Positions 17,353 through 26,798 of a stretch of 26,798 bases of DNA are shown one piece after another (position 1 is the stretch's first letter; each line of letters starts with the position of its first letter). Both the position numbers and the translations under genes were made by a program. Source of the DNA: Terana coerulea (Eukaryota > Basidiomycota > Agaricomycetes > Polyporales > Phanerochaetaceae); NCBI GenBank assembly GCA_024811115.1, contig JAKOGH010000033.1, positions 1-26,798 on the forward strand. Direction: 5' to 3'. A model generated the notes under the pieces. The model worked only from the letters and a program-made list of their open reading frames with translations. It searched no databases and was not told the origin of the DNA.

Positions 17353-20300
17353 CTACTGAGCATCAATTTCGCTCCACGCTCCACCTTTCGGGTCGTCGTC
17401 CAGGCCGTTCGTAGTGCTCGGCGATTCCGCCCTCCGCCCATCTGCAGCCAAGCCGGCCGTGTCTCCCGGGTTATGGTCACCTTGCGCGGAACCGGCGGCG
17501 TCCTGCATGCTCTTAGCGCAGCTCCCTCCAGCCCGCTTTCCCTGTGTGTCTCCGTTGACCACCGCGGCACTTGGGTCATGGTTAAGTTCCAAGACGCTCG
17601 GAGCTTCGATCTGTTGTACATCCCGACTTCTCGCCATGCCTTCTGGGCTATCGTGCACTTGCATGGAGTCGTGGGCTTCCTGTATGTCCCGCGCGCAGCT
17701 CGGTCCCGCTTGCTGCTTCTGCACCTTTCCGTCGTCCACTGCGTCACCTGGGGCGCCGTCCAGGCAGGCGGTGCTTGCGTTATCCCGCGTATTCGCGCAG
17801 CTTGCTGCTGCCGGCGGCTCCGTAGCGGCCAGATATCCGTCACGATACCTGCGTCTCCAGCGAATAAACTCTTCTGCATCTGCGCCCCGTACGGCCCAGC
17901 GTTGTGAATGTCTTCGTATCCCAGCGTCGTTGTCCTCTCCGCCACGCGTCGCGAGGACATAGAGGGTCGCGACGAACGGATCTCGGGACACCGTCGTCGC
18001 AAGGTCGAACGGCCGCTGGTTGCTGTCCCACGGCAGCTGATGGCGAGGCTGCATAGCACGCGAGGGAGCCCCGCCCTGTGTTTGGTGCGTGGACGCAGAC
18101 ACGGGTTGATGAACAGGAGAATCTTCTGGGCGGCGACGCTGAGATCATCGTAGTATCGTCGCTCCCCTCTGGCCTCGTCTTGGGCCGTCGCCCAGTGCAG
18201 TGCAGACGCAAGGTGCGGGAAGGCCCATTTCATACTCATGGCGGTGGATGCGGCCGACTGCCGCACGATTCTGACAACGTGTGCGCAGATTTTCAGGATG
18301 ACCACGGCGTATGTTCTGGCTTCCATCGTCAGCAGCCAGTCCTCGGTTGCAGAGCGCGAGTCGAGCGGCCCCTCAAATGGTTGGTTGAAGATCAGCTCGT
18401 GACTGATGTGCAGGATCATGTAGCGTATTTCCGTCTTGGAGCCTAGACGAGTACAAATATCGCTGGTCAGACACTAGGCGCCGCTGACTGAAGAAGTCAA
18501 GGCTCACTATCAGGAAAGTAGCCGAGGGGCAGAGGGTCGGAAACAGCGCCAGCAAAGTTCCGTACGTTGCTCCATTGTCGTGCGACAGATCATGGATCAT
18601 GCCAAACGGTCGTAAGGCACGTTATCAAGAATATCGGGCTCGCCCACGATTTCTGTTCAAGGAACTTGGTGAATGTTGCGCGTATGCGGTGCCACACCTC
18701 CGGATTGAGCTGGGGCAGCGCGTGCGCGAACTTGCGCCCGCAGAGCACGCCAAGCACCGAGTGAACAGCGGGGAGTCCTTGCTCTAGTCGAACGCTGACG
18801 TGCGGGGTCGAGGTGCATGCTCGCCCAGCGTTGAGAAGATCCATCCAGACGGGCACCATCGCGTCCAGAACTGCCCGCTTCTCCTCGACAGTCCCTGCAG
18901 AGCATCGTGCCGCAAGGTCAACAAGATCGATCACCGCGTCGAACGCTTCCTGCTCCGTAAAGTCATAATGTCGCACCTGCTGAACCATGGATGCCACTGA
19001 AATGACCTGGTTTGGCTCTGGCGTGGTTGGGAGTATAGCGCGCAAGACGCGCTGGCGGGTATTAGGGCCAGCAAGCCACCGCGGCATAGGGGATCGGTCC
19101 GTCAAAGTTGTTCGCACACCTGCATTGTCGGACCAAAGGAACTCGCGATGTTCTGCAGGTGTTACGAGAGCGAGCATGTCAGAAAGGAACCGTCCCAAGT
19201 CGCTTTTGGGAGTCAGGTCGGGCGAATGTTGAAGCTCTTCCATGGCCACGTTGACAGAGTTGCAGGAAAGCCTTCAAAGGATCCGTCCAAGACGACCGTC
19301 GAACATGGTCCAGTTCGTTGTTCCAAGCCCGCCTCGACGATATCTGCAAAATGTCCTCCAGGATCTCGACTGCGCAACCGCATTTTGCGAGCGGAAAGTG
19401 TTGGAGGAACCCAGACAAGATCTTCCATAGCATCAGGCAATATCTTTCTGACAGCTCCGTAGGAGCGGCAGTGAATAGGACAATAAGCTGCGGCGGGCAG
19501 ATCTGTCGCATATGAGACTTTCTAGGCCGGGTTGTATAGCTTGAGGAAGGCAATCTGTATGGCAGAGCAGCGCGTCGCTCGCGTAGAAGGTGTCTAAGCT
19601 CGCATATGTCGATGGATATAGTAGCGATAGCGCCATAAGAAATTCGGCGACTTTGGTATCCTGGGTCACAGCTAGCAGGGAGGGATGACGGAGTTCGTGG
19701 AGAAGGGCGTAGGCGAGGATTGATTTGATACGGCCAAGCTCTACATTGAGTTGTAGTCGCTGTACGACGTCGTTGAAGCACGACCAAGGGTCGGCACATA
19801 TGTCTGCCAAAAGTCGGAGGGCGAGGTGCAGTGGTTGATAGTTCCGTATGGCTTCATACTGGGTATCCAATGCGGACATCGCAACGGAGAAGACGTCAAC
19901 GCGAACGCGGGCCACTTGAACTCGGTCGACTGCTCTCCAGACTGCAGCTGCCTTAAACGCCTCATGAGACACGAGATCTTGCATTATATCGTAGATGGTC
20001 GACGGGCCAAGCGTAATCTGCGGTTGCTGGCAGGACGCCCAAACATCAGCGAGGTGGGCCCATACTCTCCCCTGTGCCTCATGCTCCATCGCCAAGCAGC
20101 GTAGCAAGTATCTTCGCATGGTCGAATCTTGGAGGCAGTAGGAAAGTAGAGACTGGGCCTCGGCCTCCATCGTAGGAGAGTAAACACTAGGGGATAAAAG
20201 CAAGAGCCAGGCGGAAATAAATGCCTCCCCCAGCCATCCTGAGGACGGAATTCAACAGGTTGAGTGGATAGACCGTTGACCTCTGAGCGAAGCGCTGCTC

Positions 20301-21600
20301 CAATGGCTCCTCTGATCCATAAGCACTGCGAGCTGTTCAAACTTCCCGGCGGGATGGGAAGATCCTGCAGCGTTATATCTTGCTGAAGCCTATGCCCGAC
20401 AATCTTCATGACGCATCTCACGAGGCCGGAGAACGGCAAGCGAGGCGACAGGGTTTGTAAAGACTGCGAGATAGTGGGAAGTAGTTCGTCGTCCAGTGTA
20501 ATGGCGTCGACTGCAATGAGGATGTCGGAGTCGCCACCGTCCTTCTTCACGGCAACTGCCTCCTCGTACGGTGCGCCGTAATCGACAACCATCTGACACA
20601 TTCCTACAAAGCTTTCTCCAACGGCAACAAAAGAGGCCGCAACGACTGAAGCGGTACGAGGGAGAGACCAAAGGTACATGACAGTCCAGCGCGCTGCGTA
20701 GGCGATGATGGTTAACGGGGAGAAGATGGCTCTTGGCAGAACTGCGGCCCACCAGCCCAGTTGCCCACGGTTCTGGGCACATCTAACAACCAGGGTTGCT
20801 AGACCATGCTTCAAAGGCCATAAGAGGGTTCGCAGCCTAAGCATTGCGTTCTTGAGGAACGCTGTCTTGTAGGGACAGCGCGAGGAGAATGCGGGGAGAG
20901 CGTCGCCATCACGAAGAAAAGTGCCCAACCAGATATGAGCGGGAGGCTGACATGCGCGACACTGGGATGGACGGACTGCGTGAAGATACAGAGACCAACG
21001 AAGAACAGGGCGAGAGCGAGTTGAAGTAGCAGTGGAAGGATCGCCGCGATTTCGAAGACTTGCCACGTATCCAATCCAGGGTTACGGAAGTGTCTTGCGC
21101 GAAGGCGTTGCTGGGGAGCTGTGTACTCGAGCGCCATGTACTCTCGAAGCCATTGCTTCACAAGAATGCCCAGCGAAGCCGTGATAAGGCTGCAGATGAG
21201 ACTGGAGAACCACAGCATGTTCACGCGTATCGCGGAAACATCTGGCTCGAACGGAGTAGGTCTGGATGATGAGGTTTGAGATGCCGTAGAATTCAGATAG
21301 CCGTTCAGGAAGAGATAGCCTCTTGTTTGTGCCCAGATGTCTTGAAGTAAGTCGGCTATTCGATCTTGGGGTCCGGTAATAGATTTTGGTATGATTCAAC
21401 CACAAACCCTGTCACAGCTGCTGAGAACAGACCCGCCTGCCAGCCGATGGTGAGCCACGCTCAAGTATATTTTGTGCGACATACGAAGGTCAAAAGCGTA
21501 TCGATGTCCTCTTTGCAATCTTTCACTTTATCTTCGTCCAAGTTACGAACAAGTCTCGACATGTCGGCCCATTCTGAGAGAGCGCCCTTTCCCACTCCTC
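17353..21600 (-). CDS. DUF6535 domain membrane protein, many frameshifts
   Basis: Read from high to low coordinates. The N-terminus (WADMSRLVRNLDEDKVKD, DIDTLLTF) joins AGLFSAAVTGFVVESYQNLL across a 48-nt intron (21437-21484). Then come NMLWFSSLICSLITASLGIL, VKQWLREYMALEYTAPQQRL, FEIAAILPLLLQLALALFF and LISGWALFFVMATLS, the four-helix pattern of DUF6535, a basidiomycete family of unknown function. A long, mostly helical region follows, then a low-complexity Ala/Asp/Ser-rich tail ending in TAG at 17353-17355. The frame must shift near 21359, 20893-20896, 20227-20231, 19445-19447, about 19245, 18604-18606, about 18431 and 18103-18105. Nearly all are one-base slips at short homopolymers. The start codon is not resolved: an exon joined over an intron ending near 21625, or a further frameshift, is possible. 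It may be intact but mis-assembled, or a pseudogene. Confidence 0.7.
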
Positions 21601-23818
21601 GATGCCTGTCTATACCCCCGCAAGAACAGCACTATTAAAGACCGACGTAAGTTCGCTCTGTGTGATAAAGACTCTGAAAGGGACTTACGTGCATTGCATG
21701 CATATTATATTGCTCCCTTCTCTCTGTAGCATGGATCCCAGGTGTTGTAGTTCCAGCGGAGCAGCAGTGAGCATCGTTGGGCAACTGCTTGTCCACATGT
21801 TCGATATTGGTGGCATCATTGGAGGGTCGTAAACTCTCAGTGAAAGCACCGCTAGATATACTATGAGAGACCTCAAAGCATTGCTCATTGCAAACGACTT
21901 ACCTGGAGTCATGTATCTGAGCCGCTTCTGTATCCATCTCTCTGCGAGCAGAGCTCGTCGATACTCCAGAGCAGCACCAGGTTCAAAGCCAACGACGGTA
22001 GGGAGTAAGGTAGACAGTCGGCTGTTGATGGTGCACCATGGGTTCCATTACGGCGCTTCATGCATCATGTTTGTTGCAGTGCATTCGTCGAAGTCCGACA
22101 AGAAAAGCCAGCCACAGCCTTCTTGATCCCGCAGTACAACGCCCGTTAAGCTCTTCAGCCCCATTGATCAGCATGCATACTCTATCAGCAATATGAAGGC
22201 GTGCAGTGCAACTCACTGCTTGATGTCTTCGAGTGTGACGCTCTACATCGGCAGAGTCGGGCAGCGTGTGAGCAGCGTGCGTCTCAACAAGATTTTCGAT
22301 CCAAATTTGCACGTAGAGAAGAAAAATCTGGGCAGGTTGGAATGTGACATGCAGCCGGAATGTGGGGAGTTATGAGGAGACCGAGTTTGACCAGATACGT
22401 AGGTGGTGGTTCAAGTCAACCCGTCGCAGAGTCGCCGGAGCGCCAGTCCCAGCATTGATCAGAGCCACGTGGAGATGGGCCTTTGTGGCGTAGGTGGCAG
22501 TCCTTTCCGCAGCTTTCGCTCCGCATAGTTATTTACTGCCTAAATGTTGTCTATGCTTTTGATTTTGAACGCGAGTAGACATTTCAAAGCCTTTATACGG
22601 CCCTATACTTATCCTTAATTTTATTGACTCGCTATTAAGTGTTCTCAAGTCTTCAGGGCGTGTTCAGTCTGAACGACTGCTATGGTTGATCCTGGAAAGT
22701 CTGATAGTGCTGTAGCACAGCTAACTATTTTAGCAGCCTCTCTCGGAGAAATATTCACAACACAGACCTCAGATTCGACCACAGTATCAATGCAAGGAGG
22801 ATAAACGGCTATATCGATATTCTAATTTTTTGCCGTTAGAGTGGGCGCCCGAAAGGCAGAGCGCTCAGCGGCGGGATTGATGCGCCCCGGCTCGGATCGT
22901 GGGATTTGTGGCGCTTCCTGCTTGGAGACGACCTTCACCAAACTGGTCGACCCATCCACCCGCTCGCCGGAGTCTGGCTGCCCCGTCCGAGGAGACCACA
23001 TTCCCCACATGCTGGCGTATTGACGAGATCACACGCCATAGTACTCAGACGGGAGATGACCTAGTGCGTTGGTAAGTGAAGAGTTCGCCACTAACATGTA
23101 CTGCTAATGACAGCTTACGTATTGTTACCTTGGTAGACAACAAGACACCGAAACGCCTGTTGTAAGGTGGTTTTCACAGCTCAAATCAAATACTTCAAGC
23201 CACCGACTCTTTACTGTTACACTATACAGGGAGCGCTCAGTCGATCCACCGTGCAGTGTCCGAGTCAGACCTGAATACATCAAGATATGTCGCTGTCACG
23301 TGTTGATCAACCTTGTAGCACAGGTGAGTATTACGCAGCTCCAAATCTCGTAGGACCTGCTCACTTACTGCCATCTACATTGTCAAGTTGCTCAAAGTAC
23401 TCAAGCATATCCCGCCGCGGAGCCATATCTCGCAGAAACGACATATCTTCTCGCCGGTTGGCCGTGAGGTACGACGTTTTTGCGCAGCTTGACTCAGGAC
23501 CGCACTGTTAAACAAGCTCGCCAGCTATCTTAGTGCAGCGAGTGGTTTCACCTGCTCTAGTAAGTAAAAATCCACCATTTTGCTGGAAGCTTCCTGACTC
23601 AGTTCCAAAAGAACAGGCTCACCGATGGTACCTTCCAGCCTGCAGCCAGAGGTCGACGCTGTAAGCTCTCTGCTTCCAATCGCGGCGGCTCCCTTGAAAG
23701 GTATTCCATAATCTTATGTAACAAATGACTACTCGGGCTTATCTATGGGATCACAGGCGCGAAAGCCGAGTACGTATCGCAACATGAAAGTGCTGCTCTG
23801 GCACCGGCCGCGACCTTC
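21601..23818. other. long stretch without a supported gene
   Basis: Minus-strand frames at 21685-21912 and 22058-22360 (RLHVTFQPAQIFLLYVQIW, ADVERHTRRHQAV) are protein-like. They lack a start and a recognisable domain, and could be 5' exons or remnants near the DUF6535 gene. Copy 4 of the bipartite motif is at 22465. From 22500 to 23818 I see only short frames, plus a 16-base match to 25265-25280 (see findings). Confidence 0.4.
22465..22490 (-). promoter_or_regulatory. bipartite motif copy 4: CGCCACAAAG-N8-CCACGTGG, minus strand
   Basis: Both halves are perfect, with 8 bases between them instead of 7. It points toward the minus-strand frames at 22058-22360 and the DUF6535 gene beyond. Confidence 0.5.
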
Positions 23819-25079
23819 ATGATGCCGGATCAGCTTCTACCCATTCCTACGGATGTCATACATGCTATTTTGGACGCACTTGTGGCGCTATATGACAAAA
23901 GCCGGTCCGTAACATGGGTCTCGCCATTGTCTCTGGTCTGCTATCGATGGAGTTACCGACTGCGACCCTTCCTGTTCGCCAGCATCTGTCTCCGCACGCC
24001 TTCAGATGTCGCATATCTTGCTCAACTCCTCCGCTCTGGTCTTTCAGGATTTCTCGCGACGCACATATTCTCCATTCGTTGCGAGGAGTGGCGCTTCGAG
24101 TACATCACCCCAACGGCGCTACGCAATCTTTCTTCGCTACTCAGAAACCAGGCTACAAGAGGCGCCCTCACTGTTGAGCTCTCGAATTGGCATTGGCAGC
24201 CGAACCAGATGAAGCCACCCCTGCCTCATATGCTTCGGCCAGGGATCGCCGGTCTGCAGCGTCTCCATCGCCTCCACTTGTTCAACCTACATTTGCGCTC
24301 GGACACCTGTCTATTTCGGTTGCTGTCGGGATTTCAGACTCTGCGGTATCTCATACTCCAGGGGGTGACGTGGGATGTCGAGACCAGCATACACCGTCCG
24401 CCGATCAGCTCCGGCGCCCTCACTCAACTCGAACATCTGGAATCTCACAACTGCACAAGTAACTGGGTTTTTGGCTGGATATTTGCCGGTACAAGTGTTT
24501 GCCATCGGTACCGACGGAGTTACAGCACACAGAATCCACTTCCGCAAGACCTGTATCCGATTGTGTGGATGATCCAAGCATTTTGGTCGGAGTCAACAAA
24601 CCTGAATTTTAGCAGGACTACGCAGGACTTGAATGGTCTGTACACTCCGCACGCCATCTCTCGAATAACTAGGCTAATAACGCCTAACTATAGATCAATA
24701 TATCTTCACTATCCGCGACAGTCTTCAGACCTTCCCTCAACTATGTTTCGTTACCCGCCCCACCCAAAGACACGATGCAGCATGGTCACTGGTGCAAATC
24801 ATGGTTGTCTACAGGTCCATTGACGAGGCCATTTCGCAACGATACTGGACACCTTTGACGTCCAATCCTCCGCTCTGGCCGAGAGAGCTCAATGCCGTGG
24901 ATGTCTGGTACATTGGTCTGGCGGGCACGGAAGAACAGACCTCTGATTTAGCCCACACTTTGGCGGTTCGAATGATAGGGGCACCAGTGGTTGTTCGAAA
25001 TCACCCAGATCCTATTTATGCGTACGCTCTTCCGGAGAAGCTGTTGCAGACAGGGGCGAGTTTGAGGAATACTGTGTAA
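23819..25079 (+). CDS. F-box-like protein, 2 exons
   Basis: Exon 1 is 23819-24635 and exon 2 is 24694-25079; together 1203 nt, 400 residues. The start LLPIPTDVIHAILDALVAL followed by SLVCYRWSYRLRPFLFASI is an F-box-like motif in the N-terminal 60 residues. The rest alternates leucine-rich segments (LQRLHRLHLFNLHL, FQTLRYLILQGVTW) typical of basidiomycete F-box proteins with degenerate leucine-rich repeats. Such proteins probably select substrates for SCF ubiquitin ligases; the partner is unknown. The 58-nt intron has a gtctgt donor and a cctaac branch site, and joins DLN to DQYIFTIRDSLQTFP in frame. Residues ~215-260 (GTSVCHRYRRSYSTQN) look less natural than the flanks, so a compensating frame error there is possible. 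Two ATGs stand in a row at the start. Confidence 0.65.
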
Positions 25080-25728
25080 TATTTGTACCGGGTGCTAGCC
25101 TACTAGTGGCTTTAGAACTGATCGTCAGTGTGCTTACTTATATTAGAATTACTATGCCTTACTGTAATTCAGCTGGGTAATAGTACATGCTTTAGCACAG
25201 GGATGAACGACGACATTGTTGATGTACTGCTACAGACGCTCGTATGGGCGGCGGCCGGGCGGGTAGCGGGATTGATGCGCCTTATCCCGAAATTGACTCG
25301 TGGGAGTCGTTGGCGCTGCTCTGCTTGGCAACAGCGTCGACGTCCACTATGCGTTGGAGATGGCTCACGACGAGCTCAGGCCATCGCTACTTCAAAGAGC
25401 AAGTCGCGCGCTCTGGCGAGTAAAAGGTAGCAGTCTCGGGCAGCTCCATTCTTCAAGCGCAAAATTTATCAGCGACACGGGAAGCTACGGGAGCCGCTTC
25501 AAGTTCAGCCTTGTATGTTATGTTTTCTTCTGCTACATATGGTTGTCCCGGATCTGAGCCGAATAGTAGTATTTTGACCCATTTTATCTAAAAATCTGGC
25601 TATTCCTCCCGGTGTTTCAAGCTACCACACGTTCGTAGCCTTTGAGTACTCTTGCTACGTTGCCGTGCTGGAATGTTTATACGTAAGCTCACTATACTAC
25701 TCTGATGGTCGAATTGACTCATGAATAG
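25080..25728. other. intergenic between two F-box-like genes
   Basis: A frame around 25267-25422 reads SGIDAPYPEIDSWESLALLC and ends at a TAA. It has no start codon nearby and no recognised domain. It shares a 16-base identity with the 22876 area. The remainder is AT-richer and shows nothing else. Confidence 0.35.
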
Positions 25729-25735
25729 TATAAAA
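25729..25735 (+). promoter_or_regulatory. TATA box of the last F-box-like gene
   Basis: TATAAAA followed by GCCGC, 168 bases upstream of the ATG at 25897. The longer distance implies a 5' UTR of over 100 bases, or an upstream intron. Confidence 0.45.
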
Positions 25736-25896
25736 GCCGCAAGGGCCCAAAGGAGTACAAAAGAACGTGCCCAGAATGTGTGGCCACATCACTGCCTCCC
25801 GGCCACGGTGGTCATCAAAACCGAACATACCGCACTGGGCGCTATGTGTTACTTCTGCTTCTTACTACCACTTCTTCCTTACCACTGCACGCAGTA

Positions 25897-26798
25897 ATGA
25901 CTTACAGGGCGAATGACCTTTCTCAAAATGTTGTCACGCGCATCGTTGACTTTCTGGACAACGACAAGACCTCGCTTACGGCGTGCACCCTCGTCTCGAA
26001 GTTATGGTCGTCCCCAAGTACGCAGCTGCTGTTCGCCTTCGTCGAGGTCACCAAACCCGTGCCAGGCGTGCTCTACGAGTTTCTTCTACGGTCAAGACGC
26101 GTGCGAACCAGCATAGTCGGCTTGCAGCTCGGATCTCCAGACTCGGTGGAAGAAGACCCGCCCGTGCCCAACCGACAACGCATCTCGAAACCGTTTTCCC
26201 TCGGGATCTTGCTGCAGATCTTGGCAACACTTCCGCGACTGAAAAGCCTCAGTCTCATCTCCATCTCTATCTCGACCGACTGCGCGTCCACCCGGCTGCC
26301 TGCGTGCGTGGTCATGCAGTCTATGAAGATGGAGCTGGAATACCTTCTCATCGCCAACATCGAGAGCTTCCACACCGACTCCACGTGTCTTGCACGGTTC
26401 CTCAGTGCCTTCGCCGAAATCAAGCTGTTGACCATTATGGGATGTCCGAACTACGTACCCCTTGGTAACATGTGGCGAATGCAAGCTATCAGTCGCCCTC
26501 AGCCTCTCAAGATTGGCCACATAGGCGCTTATAACAGTGACCCTTGGACGGTGCCACACATTATGTCTGCTCTCAAGCCTATGATCGACCCTTCCCCTCT
26601 CAAGAGAGTCAACTTGGAGCCGTTCCCGAATGAAATTGGTGGCATGTCGATGCTCAAAGACTTCATCAGCCAGTTTCCACGTCTGGAAGGGTTCCAGGCT
26701 GGTCTACCTTGGAATGCCTGGGTAAAGAGCTACTCTGCTGGTGAGCGCGCACAATTTATCGGCATAGGTTGGGGGCTAATCTTTAGCTTAGAGGTTCT
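25897..26798 (+). CDS. F-box-like protein, 3' end beyond the window
   Basis: The ATG at 25897 opens 281 uninterrupted codons up to a donor at 26741 (G|gtgagc). The intron's likely acceptor is 26790-26791, after a ggctaat branch site, and the next exon starts just before the window ends. The N-terminus NDLSQNVVTRIVDFLDNDKT then SLTACTLVSKLWSSPSTQLL is an F-box-like motif. It is followed by leucine-rich segments (LLQILATLPRLKSLSLISI, LEYLLIANIESFHT, FISQFPRLEGFQAGLPWNAW). Role as for other F-box adaptors: probable SCF substrate receptor, target unknown. The coding frame is intact throughout, unlike most larger genes here. The neighbour at 23819 belongs to the same broad class, but the two are not obvious recent duplicates. 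Confidence 0.8.
   Translation, partial: MTYRANDLSQNVVTRIVDFLDNDKTSLTACTLVSKLWSSPSTQLLFAFVEVTKPVPGVLYEFLLRSRRVRTSIVGLQLGSPDSVEEDPPVPNRQRISKPFSLGILLQILATLPRLKSLSLISISISTDCASTRLPACVVMQSMKMELEYLLIANIESFHTDSTCLARFLSAFAEIKLLTIMGCPNYVPLGNMWRMQAISRPQPLKIGHIGAYNSDPWTVPHIMSALKPMIDPSPLKRVNLEPFPNEIGGMSMLKDFISQFPRLEGFQAGLPWNAWVKSYSAGERAQFIGIGWGLIFSLEV

Noticed and set aside
17414..17962. Plus-strand frame of 182 residues
   Set aside because: Antisense to the low-complexity tail of the minus-strand DUF6535 gene; Ser/Cys/Pro-rich with no motif.
1..26798. CRISPR array, bacterial operon or integrated prophage
   Set aside because: No regularly spaced repeats. The spliceosomal introns, the gene families and the absence of ribosome binding sites point to a fungal nuclear genome.

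Overview
This window reads as nuclear DNA of a filamentous basidiomycete, most likely an Agaricomycete such as a polypore. Genes are split by many 47-80 nt GT-AG introns, exons are GC-rich, and the gene families fit: a fungal flavin monooxygenase with an NTF2-like N-terminus, a secreted GH31 alpha-glucosidase, a DUF6535 membrane protein and several F-box-like proteins. The larger gene models were built by hand from splice signals and family conservation. For the monooxygenase, the glucosidase, the zinc-finger gene and the 23.8 kb F-box gene, the summed exon lengths are divisible by three once the stated one-base indels are allowed for.

Layout. 1-1.8 kb: only weak or short open frames. 1.89-4.23 kb (+): ten-exon flavin-dependent monooxygenase. 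4.82-5.40 kb (+): broken F-box-like gene. 5.65-7.56 kb: DNA element with terminal inverted repeats that carries a degenerate tRNA-like pol III box pair. 7.56-8.84 kb: gene-poor. 8.89-12.28 kb (+): ten-exon GH31 alpha-glucosidase with a signal peptide. 13.09-16.75 kb (+): eleven-exon gene with a basidiomycete-type N-terminal domain and two C-terminal C2H2 zinc fingers, split by a 1351-bp fold-back CACTA-like element (15259-16609) flanked by a TAA duplication. 16.80-17.02 kb: duplicated, decayed copy of the 3' end of the GH31 gene. 17.35-21.6 kb (-): DUF6535 gene with many frameshifts. 21.6-23.8 kb: no convincing gene. 23.82-25.08 kb and 25.90 kb to the window end (+): two F-box-like genes.

Three signals cut across the genes. 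First, nearly every larger gene needs one-base frame corrections, mostly in homopolymer runs. That pattern suggests assembly error more than pseudogenes, although decay is not excluded. Second, a bipartite motif (CGCCACAAAG, 7-8 bases, then CCACGTGG or a one-base variant) occurs four times, always outside recognised genes. Third, transposon activity has visibly rearranged the locus. I see no metabolic operon or cluster logic. The monooxygenase and the glucosidase are neighbours, not evident pathway partners.
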